A stretch of 42,118 bases of DNA from Sulfuricurvum sp. (GTDB lineage Bacteria; Campylobacterota; Campylobacteria; Campylobacterales; Sulfurimonadaceae), in assembly GCA_020721585.1 (NCBI GenBank), contig DYMK01000006.1:74901-117018 (forward strand), written 5' to 3'. Within the stretch, counting starts at the first letter, position 1. The number at the start of each line of letters is the position of its first letter. Positions 8,283 through 16,061 of this stretch are shown one piece after another. The notes beneath the pieces are model-generated. The model saw nothing but the letters and a program-made list of their open reading frames with translations. It ran no database searches and had not been told where the DNA came from. The position numbers and the translations under genes are program-made.

Positions 8283-8310
8283 TTGGAGTTAAGGTATTGT
8301 AGCGTATCAT
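8283..8310 (+). promoter_or_regulatory. Predicted tracrRNA promoter, overlapping the cas9 promoter
   Basis: Plus-strand TTGGAG (8283-8288) and TATCAT (8305-8310) are separated by 16 nt. They predict a start near 8317, exactly where the anti-repeat begins. The elements interleave with those of the cas9 promoter on the other strand, so the two cannot be occupied at once. Confidence 0.5.
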
Positions 8311-8324
8311 TCCCCCCTAGCCAA
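8296..8324 (-). promoter_or_regulatory. Predicted cas9 operon promoter
   Basis: Minus-strand TTGGCT (8324-8319) and TACAAT (8301-8296) are 17 nt apart, close to sigma70 consensus. They would start a transcript at about 8289, upstream of the cas9 ATG at 8266. The -35 box lies inside the start of the tracrRNA anti-repeat. Confidence 0.6.
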
Positions 8325-8410
8325 ACCGAGTGAGATTAGTGGGGCTATAATAAGAGGTTTCACGCTTTTCCTCGTAAAGCACTGCCCTACGTGGGCATCT
8401 GGTGGTTTTC
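8317..8410 (+). ncRNA. tracrRNA
   Basis: Bases 8318-8351 are an anti-repeat. GGGGCTATAAT (8341-8351) pairs with the first 11 nt of the repeat, with one G-U. ATCTCACTCGGTTT of the repeat pairs perfectly with the stretch before it, leaving a small 2x4 internal bulge, and a further GCTA/TAGC pairing follows one mismatch. Downstream come a GAGG/CCTC hairpin (8354-8373) and a TGCCC/GGGCA hairpin (8383-8397) leading to GGTGGTTTT. The GCxCTGCCC...GGGCATC tail resembles the Neisseria tracrRNA. The gene lies head-to-head with cas9. The 3' end is approximate. Confidence 0.9.
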
Positions 8411-8502
8411 CACACTAAAAAGCGTTCTTTTCCCTTTTGACCGCAACGTTTTCCATCGCTTAATTTTTTTAGTAAACCAGATTACCCTCAAAGGCTCTCT
8501 CC

Positions 8503-9807
8503 ATGACTGAAAACCATTTTCATACCGTTCGTCAAACGCTTCTAGCTCAGATGGAAGAAGGTGTGGCAATCATCGTTGCTGCATCGCCCAAAACCCGTTC
8601 CAATGACACAGAGTACCCCTATCGACAAAACAGCGATTTTTATTATCTCACAGGCTTCAACGAAGAAAATGCCATTTTGGTCTTGGTCAAAACCGCTGCA
8701 CTGACGCACACCCTTCTTTTTATCGAAGGGTACAATGCCGATTATGCGTTGTGGAATGGGGCGCGATTGAGTCTTGAAGAAGCGCGTCAGCGTTTTTTGG
8801 TCGATGATGTACATGAGCGCAGTCACTACGCGGTGAGTATTGCCGAAGTATTACGCGAACACACCCGCCTTTACCTTGATCTGTATTCGGAGGCACCTGC
8901 ACTCACCGAAGCCAAAAAAGCAGCGCACGCATTGCACCATACCCGTGGGGTGAAACGTCATATCCGCACTTTGATCGATGTGACCCATCTCATCCATACC
9001 CTACGGCTGATTAAAACCCCTGGCGAGATTGCGATGATCCGTCATGCCATTGGTATTACGCTACACGCCCATCATGAAGCGATGAGGGTGTGTCGTGTCG
9101 GGATGAAAGAGTATCAGCTTCAAGCGGCGATGAACTACGTTTTTCTCCATAACGGCGCGCACTCAGAAGCCTACGGTGCCATCGTTGCGGGGGGAAATCA
9201 TGCCAATACCCTTCACTACATCGACAATCAAGACGTATTGCGCGAGGGGGAATTGGTTCTTATCGATGCGGCGTGTGAATGGGAGTGTTATGCCAGTGAC
9301 ATCACCCGTACGTTTCCCATCAATGGAACCTTTAGCCCAGCGCAACGTGAGGTGTATAATGCCGTCTTAAACGTCCAATTGGCGGTAATTGAGGCGATTA
9401 AACCCAACGTCAAACGGGAGTGGCTCCAAACCTACAGCGAAGAACTCTTGTGTGATGCGTTGATACACTTGGGGGTATTATCCGAAGATCGTACCGCCCT
9501 TATGGAAGCCAAAGCGTACAAAAAATACGCGCCACATGGGATCGGTCACTGGATGGGATTGGATGTCCATGACCCTTGCCCCTACGTGGATGAAGCAGGT
9601 GAGAGTCTCTTTCTCCAAGAGGGGATGGTGATGACCATCGAACCGGGATTGTATTTTCGTGCCGATGATGAATCGGTTCCGCTGGAATATCGGGGCATTG
9701 GGATACGCATTGAGGATACTATTCTTGTGACCGAAAAAGGCTATGAGAATCTCTCTGCTGGGATTGTCAAAACCATTGAAGCCATCGAAGCGATGTGCAA
9801 AAACTAA
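8503..9807 (+). CDS. pepP: Xaa-Pro aminopeptidase (aminopeptidase P)
   Basis: A cytoplasmic dinuclear-metal peptidase that removes N-terminal residues preceding proline. The N-terminal domain (about 1-160) has the aminopeptidase P signature DTEYPYRQNSDFYYLTGF. The C-terminal pita-bread domain carries all five metal ligands: Asp255 and Asp266 (LIDAACEWECYASDITRTF), His349 (PHGIGHWMGLDVHD), Glu380 (MTIEPGLYF) and Glu404 (IRIEDTILVT). Its length of 434 aa is normal. It starts 93 bp after the tracrRNA and reads the same way, so some read-through is possible. No functional link to CRISPR is implied. Confidence 0.95.
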   Translation: MTENHFHTVRQTLLAQMEEGVAIIVAASPKTRSNDTEYPYRQNSDFYYLTGFNEENAILVLVKTAALTHTLLFIEGYNADYALWNGARLSLEEARQRFLVDDVHERSHYAVSIAEVLREHTRLYLDLYSEAPALTEAKKAAHALHHTRGVKRHIRTLIDVTHLIHTLRLIKTPGEIAMIRHAIGITLHAHHEAMRVCRVGMKEYQLQAAMNYVFLHNGAHSEAYGAIVAGGNHANTLHYIDNQDVLREGELVLIDAACEWECYASDITRTFPINGTFSPAQREVYNAVLNVQLAVIEAIKPNVKREWLQTYSEELLCDALIHLGVLSEDRTALMEAKAYKKYAPHGIGHWMGLDVHDPCPYVDEAGESLFLQEGMVMTIEPGLYFRADDESVPLEYRGIGIRIEDTILVTEKGYENLSAGIVKTIEAIEAMCKN

Positions 9808-9825
9808 TCGGAAAAAGGGGATTTT

Positions 9826-10026
9826 TTGGAGACATTTATTTGGGGTATTGGGTTTGGGATTATAGGAATGGGCTATTTTACCATGGGGAAAAAACGGGGG
9901 TCAAGCACGTTTTTATACAGCGGAATCGCGTTAAGTATCTTCCCCTATTTTGTGGATGGGTTATGGGAAAATATCCTTGTGGGGGCGGGGTTGGCGATGA
10001 TCCCCTTTGTGATTAAGGAGGGTTAA
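9826..10026 (+). CDS. Small two-segment membrane protein
   Basis: A 66-aa hydrophobic protein with segments around 4-20 (IWGIGFGIIGMGYFTMGKK) and 29-63 (the latter possibly two passes). It resembles a widespread family of about 65-aa proteins with G-x-G-F-x-x-x-G-K near the start, sometimes named amino acid transport protein without clear proof. The start is TTG at 9826 with AAAGGGG about 6 nt upstream. It lies 18 bp after pepP, probably co-transcribed, and overlaps the tail of the convergent gene by 4 nt. Function unknown. Confidence 0.65.
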   Translation: METFIWGIGFGIIGMGYFTMGKKRGSSTFLYSGIALSIFPYFVDGLWENILVGAGLAMIPFVIKEG

Positions 10027-10451
10027 GTATAGCTGTAACTCCATCCACTTAACCCCTCTTTTGCTTCATTAAATCCATTAGAATCTCCCAAAAAGTCGAT
10101 AATATGGAGCAATGTCCATGGAATGGTCGTCGCTTCTGCCGGATCAATAATATGTCTGGGCATGGGGGTATTTTGAGGCGTGAGGGCAAAGGCGATCCGC
10201 TCCCGATTACTCAATACATGAGAGGTGGCAGTGATCCCATGCTCACGGCAAAATTTTTCCAAGATAAGGGGTCTAACCTCTTCTGGAATCACCTCAGCGG
10301 TATTGAGAATAATCGTAAAATGGATCGGATGCGCGGGAGGTTTTAGCATCGAAGGTGCTGCCATGAGGATGAATTCTACATTTTTGAGATGGTCGGTGAT
10401 CTCACTAAGGGAAAGATAGCTGTGAATTTTGAGCGGTTGTATCGTTGACAT
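10023..10451 (-). CDS. Hypothetical protein, coupled to upstream unknown gene
   Basis: A soluble protein of about 142 aa, not recognised. The ATG at 10451 overlaps the stop of the preceding gene (TAATG) and has AGGAGG 7 nt before it, which favours this start over the TTG 6 nt upstream. The C-terminus contains PWTLLHIIDFLGDSNGFNEAKEGLSGWSYSYT, rich in aromatic residues. No signal peptide or membrane segment is visible. Translational coupling suggests it acts with the neighbouring gene. Confidence 0.7.
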   Translation of the reverse strand: MSTIQPLKIHSYLSLSEITDHLKNVEFILMAAPSMLKPPAHPIHFTIILNTAEVIPEEVRPLILEKFCREHGITATSHVLSNRERIAFALTPQNTPMPRHIIDPAEATTIPWTLLHIIDFLGDSNGFNEAKEGLSGWSYSYT

Positions 10452-10933
10452 TACCAAGCCTCCTGAAATAAAGTGTCCAACACCGAAGCAATACCGATGT
10501 GAAGATTGTAATGGGCGATGGGAAAATCAAGCGATTCATTGGCTAAATTCACCCCATAACTGCTTAAATAACGTCCCAACGTCTCCAAATCAATCGCGGT
10601 ATAGGGGCTAGTCGTTGTCCGTTTTGTCCGCAAAAGTACCCCCGCTTCATTGCTTTGGGCTAAGGTAAAAGCTAAGGTTTTAAGACTCACCAAGTCGCAC
10701 CAACGCAACACTAACGCAGCATCAAGTACCTCTTTTCCCCTCCCCTCAGGATCGAATAAAAGCCCTTGATTGCGCAAAGGGATCAAAACACTCACAATCG
10801 CTTCAGCAAGGGGGAGCGTTTTGGTCGCCCAAAACGGAGCTTCGTTGCTACGTTCTAACTTGGCACCTAACGCACCGATAATGGCGGCAGATTCCCCTGA
10901 AGCTAAAAGGGTATTGAGGGAGGATAAAATCAT
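10451..10933 (-). CDS. Hypothetical protein with faint resemblance to a conjugative coupling-ATPase segment
   Basis: A 160-aa soluble protein. The ATG at 10933 is preferred because AGGAG sits 6 nt before it, whereas it abuts the ATG at 10939. The stretch FWATKTLPLAEAIVSVLIPL followed by RNQGLLFD recalls the FWxxKAxxLLxAxMPVLVWLRDxxG pattern of TraD/DotL-type coupling proteins, but no Walker motifs are present. If the resemblance is real this is a stand-alone segment, not an ATPase. It forms a two-gene unit with the next gene downstream. Function unknown. Confidence 0.65.
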   Translation of the reverse strand: MILSSLNTLLASGESAAIIGALGAKLERSNEAPFWATKTLPLAEAIVSVLIPLRNQGLLFDPEGRGKEVLDAALVLRWCDLVSLKTLAFTLAQSNEAGVLLRTKRTTTSPYTAIDLETLGRYLSSYGVNLANESLDFPIAHYNLHIGIASVLDTLFQEAW

Positions 10934-10983
10934 CGGCATCTCCTATTTTTGTGCAACTGTAACCTTTTTTGGATAACAAGACG

Positions 10984-11012
10984 ATTATACGCACACAACG
11001 CGCAATGTGCGT
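10984..11012 (-). promoter_or_regulatory. TATAAT box next to a perfect 7-bp inverted repeat
   Basis: ACGCACA (10989-10995) and TGTGCGT (11006-11012) form a perfect inverted repeat directly upstream of a minus-strand TATAAT (10989-10984). This could be a promoter with an operator for the two unknown genes below it. It could also be the hairpin end of the metal-efflux operon, but no T tract follows. Confidence 0.35.
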
Positions 11013-11659
11013 TAGTTAGCAATAAGGTATCCTCGCGTTTTAATCGTTTTGATGAGGGTTTTGGAGAGTTTTTTGCGCAGTCGGGCAATCAATTCATCAA
11101 TGGCATTGGGGGTGATGTTTTGGGGATTATCGTACAACGCATCCATAATATCCTCGCGTGAGACAACCCCGCCTCTCCCAAGAAGGTAAAAAAAGCAGGC
11201 GTGTTCGTTTTTGCTCAAGACAATGGGATGCCCCTCACCAAGAATGGTTTGACGCTCAAGGTCAATCTCAAATCCCTCTAAAAGGAGCGTTTTAGGGGAA
11301 AAGCGACGACCCAAGGCACCAATGCGCGCCCGTAATTCTTTGAGGTCAAAGGGTTTTTCCATGTAGTCATCCGCCCCCATTTCAAGCCCTTGAACCTTAT
11401 CATCAATGCTCCCTAAGGCACTCAAAATCAAAATAGATTGTTGCGTGTTTTTGCGTTTGGCATACCGGATAAGTTCGTACGAGGCATCAATCCCATGAAA
11501 CGTCCGATCCAAAATCAAAATCTCATAATGGTACCCATCCAGATAGTGTTTCACCTCATCCACCTCCGAAGCGGTATCGATAATCCACCCCGTTTGGGTA
11601 AGTGAGCGTGCCAACAATGCTAAGAGTTCTTTTTCATCATCGGCAATTAAAATACGCAT
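11012..11659 (-). CDS. OmpR-family response regulator of the metal-efflux operon
   Basis: A 215-aa two-component regulator. The receiver domain carries the acidic pair DDE at 7-9, phospho-acceptor Asp51 (ILILDRTF) and the conserved Lys in MEKPFDLKELRARI. A winged-helix DNA-binding domain follows (about 125-215: LSKNEHACFFYLL, NAIDELIARLRKKLS, IKTIKTRGYLIAN). It starts directly after the DUF3240 gene and is the last gene of the efflux operon, so it probably controls that operon. No histidine kinase gene is next to it. Confidence 0.9.
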   Translation of the reverse strand: MRILIADDEKELLALLARSLTQTGWIIDTASEVDEVKHYLDGYHYEILILDRTFHGIDASYELIRYAKRKNTQQSILILSALGSIDDKVQGLEMGADDYMEKPFDLKELRARIGALGRRFSPKTLLLEGFEIDLERQTILGEGHPIVLSKNEHACFFYLLGRGGVVSREDIMDALYDNPQNITPNAIDELIARLRKKLSKTLIKTIKTRGYLIAN

Positions 11660-11947
11660 TTACCGTTCATCCGCCTCGTGGAGAAAAATTTTTACCGCCC
11701 CTTGGGGGATCACTTTTTTGATCCCCTCAACCAATGCCGTTGGGTCTTCTTCAGCCAAAAAAAGGCGAAAGAGTCCCCACTTGGCGCGTGCGGTGACCTG
11801 TTCTTTGAGGCTTACCAAAAACGATCCCGCCCCATAACGGCTACAGTCAAAAAAATAAAAATCATTGTACCCTTTGCTCAATAAAAAGTCGACCAAGAGA
11901 TCCTTACTCTCACCTTCAAAATAACAATCCAGTACGGTTGTTCTCAT
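11660..11947 (-). CDS. DUF3240 family protein
   Basis: A 95-aa small protein of the DUF3240 type, which is typically found beside CusA/CzcA pumps and has a PII-like alpha-beta pattern (MRTTVLDCYFEGESKDLLVDF, GVKIFL-like terminal strand AVKIFLHEADER). Its ATG overlaps the pump gene stop by 4 nt, so translation is coupled. A regulatory role towards the RND pump is inferred from this conserved context only. Confidence 0.8.
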   Translation of the reverse strand: MRTTVLDCYFEGESKDLLVDFLLSKGYNDFYFFDCSRYGAGSFLVSLKEQVTARAKWGLFRLFLAEEDPTALVEGIKKVIPQGAVKIFLHEADER

Positions 11948-14900
11948 CGCTTTTTCCTTAGATAGATCATTTTAAACGCAGGTGGGAGGATCATTAAGGT
12001 CAAAATAGTCGAAGTGACCAATCCCCCTAAGACAACGATGGCAAGCGGTTTTTGGATCTCACTGCCCACCCCTGTGGCGAATAATAGCGGTAATAACCCC
12101 AACGCGGCAATAAAGGCGGTCATTAATACCGGTCGCAACCGTCGCGATGCCCCCTCTTTGACCGTCTCCTCAATGGTATACCCCTTGGCAAGTAAGGTAT
12201 TAAAATAACTCACCATCACCACCCCATTAAGCACCGCAATCCCAAACAAGGCGATAAATCCTACCGAAGCTGGCACCGAGAGATATTCCCCACTTAGGGT
12301 CAAGGAGATAATCCCCCCTGTGACCGCAAAAGGGATATTAAGCAAAATGAGTGCGGTAGAACTAATTGAGCGAAACGTAAAAAACAAAATCATAAAAATA
12401 ATCCCAATACTAATGGGGACAACGGTCATAAGTTTGGCGGCGGAACGCTGTTGGTTTTCAAACTGCCCCCCATAGACCAGATGATACCCTTTGGGCAGGG
12501 CAATGTCATGGGCAATTTTTTGTTTGGCTTCCTCCACAAAACCGACCAAATCACGCCCCTCTACATTGGCACGCACGGTACTAAGTCGCTCCCCATTTTC
12601 CCGATTCACTTGCAATACCCCCTCGATACTGTCTATGTCGGCAATGCTGGAGATGGGGACAGAAAGCCCTTCACTAAGCGGCAATTCCAACGATTTGAAC
12701 TGCTCAATGTTATGCGCCACATCGCTATCCAATCGCATCAATACGGGGATTTTGGAATTTTTGATGGGTAATTCTCCGATCCCTACCCCCTCCAATGCTG
12801 TTTTAAGCAACAATCCAAGCTCGGTCGTATCGACCCCCGTTTTAGCAGCTTCCGGTCGATTGGGTTTGACCCGAAGGTAATTGACCCCTTCATTAAGGGT
12901 CGTAAAGACCTCTGCGGAGCCGTGGATTTTTTCCAATGTTGTCGCAATATCAGTACTAAGACGATTAAGCGTTTGGATGTCACTGCCGTAAATTTTTACC
13001 GCCAAATCCCCCCGTGACCCTGTGAGCATCTCCGATACCCGCATCTCGATGGGTTGGGTAAATCCAAAACTCACCCCCGCGAAATCTTTCAGGGCATCGT
13101 GAATCTCTTTTTTGATCGATTCTTTGTCTTTGACTTTCCACTCTGAGATGGGTTTGAGGATAATAAACGTATCGGTTTGGTTTAGCCCCATGGGATCCAG
13201 TCCCAACTCATCCGACCCCGTTCGGGCAATAATCGTTTTGACCTCAGGAACGTGGGACAAAATGGCATTTTGTATCGCCAAATTCAGCTCTTTGGACTCC
13301 TCTAGGGCGATGGAGGGGGGCGTTTCAACACTCAAAATAATGTCCCCCTCATCCAACGTGGGCATAAAGCTTTTCCCCACAAAACCAAAAAGCGAAAAAC
13401 TGATGACCAAAAACACAATCGCGATGGTAAAAAGGAGTTTTGTCCGTGTGAGGGCAAAATCCAACATCGGGGCGTAGACTCGGGTAAAAAATCGCCCCAA
13501 AGGGGTCTCTTGATGAGGGGTATTTTTTAGCATCAATGAACACACTACGGGGATCAGGGTCAACGAGAGGATCAGTGATCCAAACAACGCAAACACAATG
13601 GTCATCGCTACGGGGGCAAAAAGTTTTCCCTCCAACCCTTCAAGGGTTAAAAGCGGTAAAAAGACCACCGCAATGATCAAAATACCGCTAAAAACGGCGG
13701 TACTGACCTCTTTGGTCGCACGGTAAATTTGGTGCAGTTTGGGCAATGACGTATCCCCATGGGAGAGTTTTTCAAAGGCATTTTCGACCACAACTACCGC
13801 TGAATCAACCAACATCCCAATGGCAATGGCTAATCCCCCCAAGCTCATTAAATTGGCACTGAGTCCAAAATAGTGCATCATCACAAACGCAATCGCCAAG
13901 GAAAAGGGCAAAATAAAACTCACCGCAATTGCCGCGCGAACATCCCCCAAAAAGAGTATTAACAAAATAATGACCAACACAATCGCTTCAATGAGGGCGT
14001 GGGAGACCGTAGAGACCGCTTTGTCAATCAAGATACTTCGATCGTAAAAAGGGACAATGCTCACCCCTTTGGGAAGAAGAGGCGTGAGCGATTCCAGACG
14101 CTCTTTGAGTTGGGTAATGGTCTCTTTGGCGTTGGCACCTTTAAGGGTCAATACCAACCCTTGGGTCGCCTCCCCTACCCCATCTTTGGTCACAAAGCCC
14201 ATGCGGGTACGGGAATCATCGCGCACTTCACAAAAATCCCCCACACGGATCACCCCGCCATTGGGGGTGGAGAGGGTGATATTGCTAATCTCATCGGGGT
14301 TAATGACACCGCTTTGGATTTTGACCAAGAAACTCTCCTCTTGCTCATCAATCCGTCCTGCCCCATCGTTTTTGAGATTGGCTTCAAGGGTTGTTTTGAG
14401 TAAACTTAAAGGGATCCCCAAATAGCGCATCGCCCCAATATCAGGCTGTACCACAATCGCACGCGACTCTCCCCCCAAGGAATTGACATCCGCAACCCCC
14501 TTGGCGGTACGCAAAGCAGGACGGATCACAAAATCAAGCAACTCCCGCTTCGCTTTGGGGGAGATATTCCCCTCGATCGTAAACATAAATGCCTCCCCCA
14601 AAGGGGTGGTAATGGGTGCCATCCCACCACTCACCCCACTGGGGAGATCGGGGAGAAGGGTACTGAGTTTTTCGGCGACTTGGGCGCGGGCGCGGTAAAT
14701 ATCCGACCCATCCACAAAATCAATGGTCACATCCGCAAGACCGTATTTGGAGGTACTTTTGAGCAATTTTTCGTGTTCAATCCCCAATAGCTCTGCCTCA
14801 AGTGGGCGTACCACACGACTTTCCACCTCTTCTGGGGTCATACCGGGGGCTTTCATAATGATTTTAACTTGAGTCGAGGAGATGTCGGGGAATGCGTCGA

Positions 14901-15009
14901 TGGGGATATGGATAAACGAATAAATCCCATACCCAAACAATCCCAACGATACCAGAATCACCATCAGTCGCTGTTTGAGGGAAAATTCAATGAATTTATG
15001 CAGCATCAT
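11944..15009 (-). CDS. czcA: Heavy-metal efflux RND pump (CzcA/CusA family)
   Basis: A full-length 1021-aa inner-membrane RND transporter that exports metal cations by proton exchange. The first membrane helix is at about 12-30 (LMVILVSLGLFGYGIYSF), followed by the periplasmic porter domain with IPIDAFPDIS and VNSLGG. The proton-relay helix is AIAIGMLVDSAVVVVEN with Asp402 and Glu409, the signature of the heavy-metal RND class. The second half repeats the arrangement. The relay motif does not let me separate Cu/Ag from Zn/Co/Cd export. The ATG overlaps the adaptor stop (ATGA). Confidence 0.93.
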   Translation of the reverse strand: MMLHKFIEFSLKQRLMVILVSLGLFGYGIYSFIHIPIDAFPDISSTQVKIIMKAPGMTPEEVESRVVRPLEAELLGIEHEKLLKSTSKYGLADVTIDFVDGSDIYRARAQVAEKLSTLLPDLPSGVSGGMAPITTPLGEAFMFTIEGNISPKAKRELLDFVIRPALRTAKGVADVNSLGGESRAIVVQPDIGAMRYLGIPLSLLKTTLEANLKNDGAGRIDEQEESFLVKIQSGVINPDEISNITLSTPNGGVIRVGDFCEVRDDSRTRMGFVTKDGVGEATQGLVLTLKGANAKETITQLKERLESLTPLLPKGVSIVPFYDRSILIDKAVSTVSHALIEAIVLVIILLILFLGDVRAAIAVSFILPFSLAIAFVMMHYFGLSANLMSLGGLAIAIGMLVDSAVVVVENAFEKLSHGDTSLPKLHQIYRATKEVSTAVFSGILIIAVVFLPLLTLEGLEGKLFAPVAMTIVFALFGSLILSLTLIPVVCSLMLKNTPHQETPLGRFFTRVYAPMLDFALTRTKLLFTIAIVFLVISFSLFGFVGKSFMPTLDEGDIILSVETPPSIALEESKELNLAIQNAILSHVPEVKTIIARTGSDELGLDPMGLNQTDTFIILKPISEWKVKDKESIKKEIHDALKDFAGVSFGFTQPIEMRVSEMLTGSRGDLAVKIYGSDIQTLNRLSTDIATTLEKIHGSAEVFTTLNEGVNYLRVKPNRPEAAKTGVDTTELGLLLKTALEGVGIGELPIKNSKIPVLMRLDSDVAHNIEQFKSLELPLSEGLSVPISSIADIDSIEGVLQVNRENGERLSTVRANVEGRDLVGFVEEAKQKIAHDIALPKGYHLVYGGQFENQQRSAAKLMTVVPISIGIIFMILFFTFRSISSTALILLNIPFAVTGGIISLTLSGEYLSVPASVGFIALFGIAVLNGVVMVSYFNTLLAKGYTIEETVKEGASRRLRPVLMTAFIAALGLLPLLFATGVGSEIQKPLAIVVLGGLVTSTILTLMILPPAFKMIYLRKKR

Positions 15010-16061
15010 TCAAATCCCATACCGCTTAACATCCCTTTGAGATTCATGAGTCCATCAATGACGACCTTATCCCCCTCGTGCAATCCGCTGGGTTCCACTG
15101 CCACACTTGTTTGGAAAAGTTGCTGTATTTTGATCGTGCGGGGAGCAAACCCCGTCGCAGTTTTAACAAAACAGATGTCCTTGCCTTGGTATTTGGTCAC
15201 CGAAACACGGGGAAGCAGTATCCACGATGCCCCAGAGGGAGAAGCGATAAAAAACTCACTGGAAGTTCCTGCACGGTAGCTCTCTTTGGGCTTTGTAAGG
15301 GTCGCTATTGCCAACGCTGAGTTATTCATCCGATCCACGGAGGAGGAGATGGCACTCACGCTTCCAATATGCTCTCCCCCCTTATCCATCACCGGCGCAC
15401 CTTTGGTGATGAAACGGATCAACTTAGGGGGAATTTTGATGTACGCACTTAGGGCAGCGGGATTAGCAATGGTCAAATACGGGGTAAAAGGGGTGATTTT
15501 TTCCCCTGCTTTCATAGGAGCATGGGCGATAATCCCACTGCGTGTTGCCCGAATGGTAAAGAGCATCCCCCCCTTGGGTTCCTGATCTGCCCCTGCAAAA
15601 CGGAAACGGTTGGTAATCTCAGCACGTTTGGTTTGAAGACTCATCACCTCAAGGGAACTTTTTTGGGATTCACGCTCCGAAATGACCCCTTCATGATAGA
15701 GCTTTTGGTCTTTTTTGGCATAGGCTTGAGCAATTTTGAGTTGATTATTCACCTCAATCCACGCATAACGACTGCTTAAAAGTTCAGACGAAGCAATGGT
15801 ACATATTGGTTCCCCTTTGGTCACACGATCCCCCGTTTGTTTGATCAGCTCCACCACGGTCGCTTCGGAACTTAAGAGATATTTTCCAGACCCTTGGTCA
15901 CTGTAATCCAATGATCCGATAAAGGGTCCCATCGCTTCCCCTTGGACACGGTGAACCGTTGTTGTCGTAATCCCAATTTTTTTGCTTTGTGCTTGGCTTA
16001 GGGTGATATTTGCCATTGCCATACTCACCATCACCATCCCCAGTAGTATACTTTTTATCAT
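15006..16061 (-). CDS. czcB: RND periplasmic adaptor (CzcB/CusB-type membrane fusion protein)
   Basis: An exported adaptor of about 351 aa with signal peptide (ILLGMVMVSMAMA). Its barrel-sandwich halves include SSEATVVELIKQTGDRVTKG and IRATRSGIIAHAPMKAGEKI, and a coiled-coil hairpin lies between them (about 95-140). A C-terminal strand region ends VVIDGLMNLKGMLSGMGFE. It links the pump to the outer-membrane channel. The ATG at 16061 forms an ATGA overlap with the upstream gene and has GGGGAG upstream; a GTG at 16067 is the alternative. No His-rich metal-binding N-terminus is seen. Confidence 0.9.
   Translation of the reverse strand: MIKSILLGMVMVSMAMANITLSQAQSKKIGITTTTVHRVQGEAMGPFIGSLDYSDQGSGKYLLSSEATVVELIKQTGDRVTKGEPICTIASSELLSSRYAWIEVNNQLKIAQAYAKKDQKLYHEGVISERESQKSSLEVMSLQTKRAEITNRFRFAGADQEPKGGMLFTIRATRSGIIAHAPMKAGEKITPFTPYLTIANPAALSAYIKIPPKLIRFITKGAPVMDKGGEHIGSVSAISSSVDRMNNSALAIATLTKPKESYRAGTSSEFFIASPSGASWILLPRVSVTKYQGKDICFVKTATGFAPRTIKIQQLFQTSVAVEPSGLHEGDKVVIDGLMNLKGMLSGMGFE

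Noticed and set aside
8318-8351. Possible eighth, degenerate CRISPR repeat far from the array
   Set aside because: It is in the reverse-complement sense, with a bulge and followed by conserved hairpins, so it is the tracrRNA anti-repeat.
8346-8351. TATAAT within the anti-repeat as a promoter
   Set aside because: It follows necessarily from complementarity to the repeat start; no -35 element supports it.
9795-10016. 73-codon plus-strand frame overlapping the small membrane protein
   Set aside because: It starts inside pepP, is out of frame with the SD-supported 66-aa membrane protein and lacks sensible composition.
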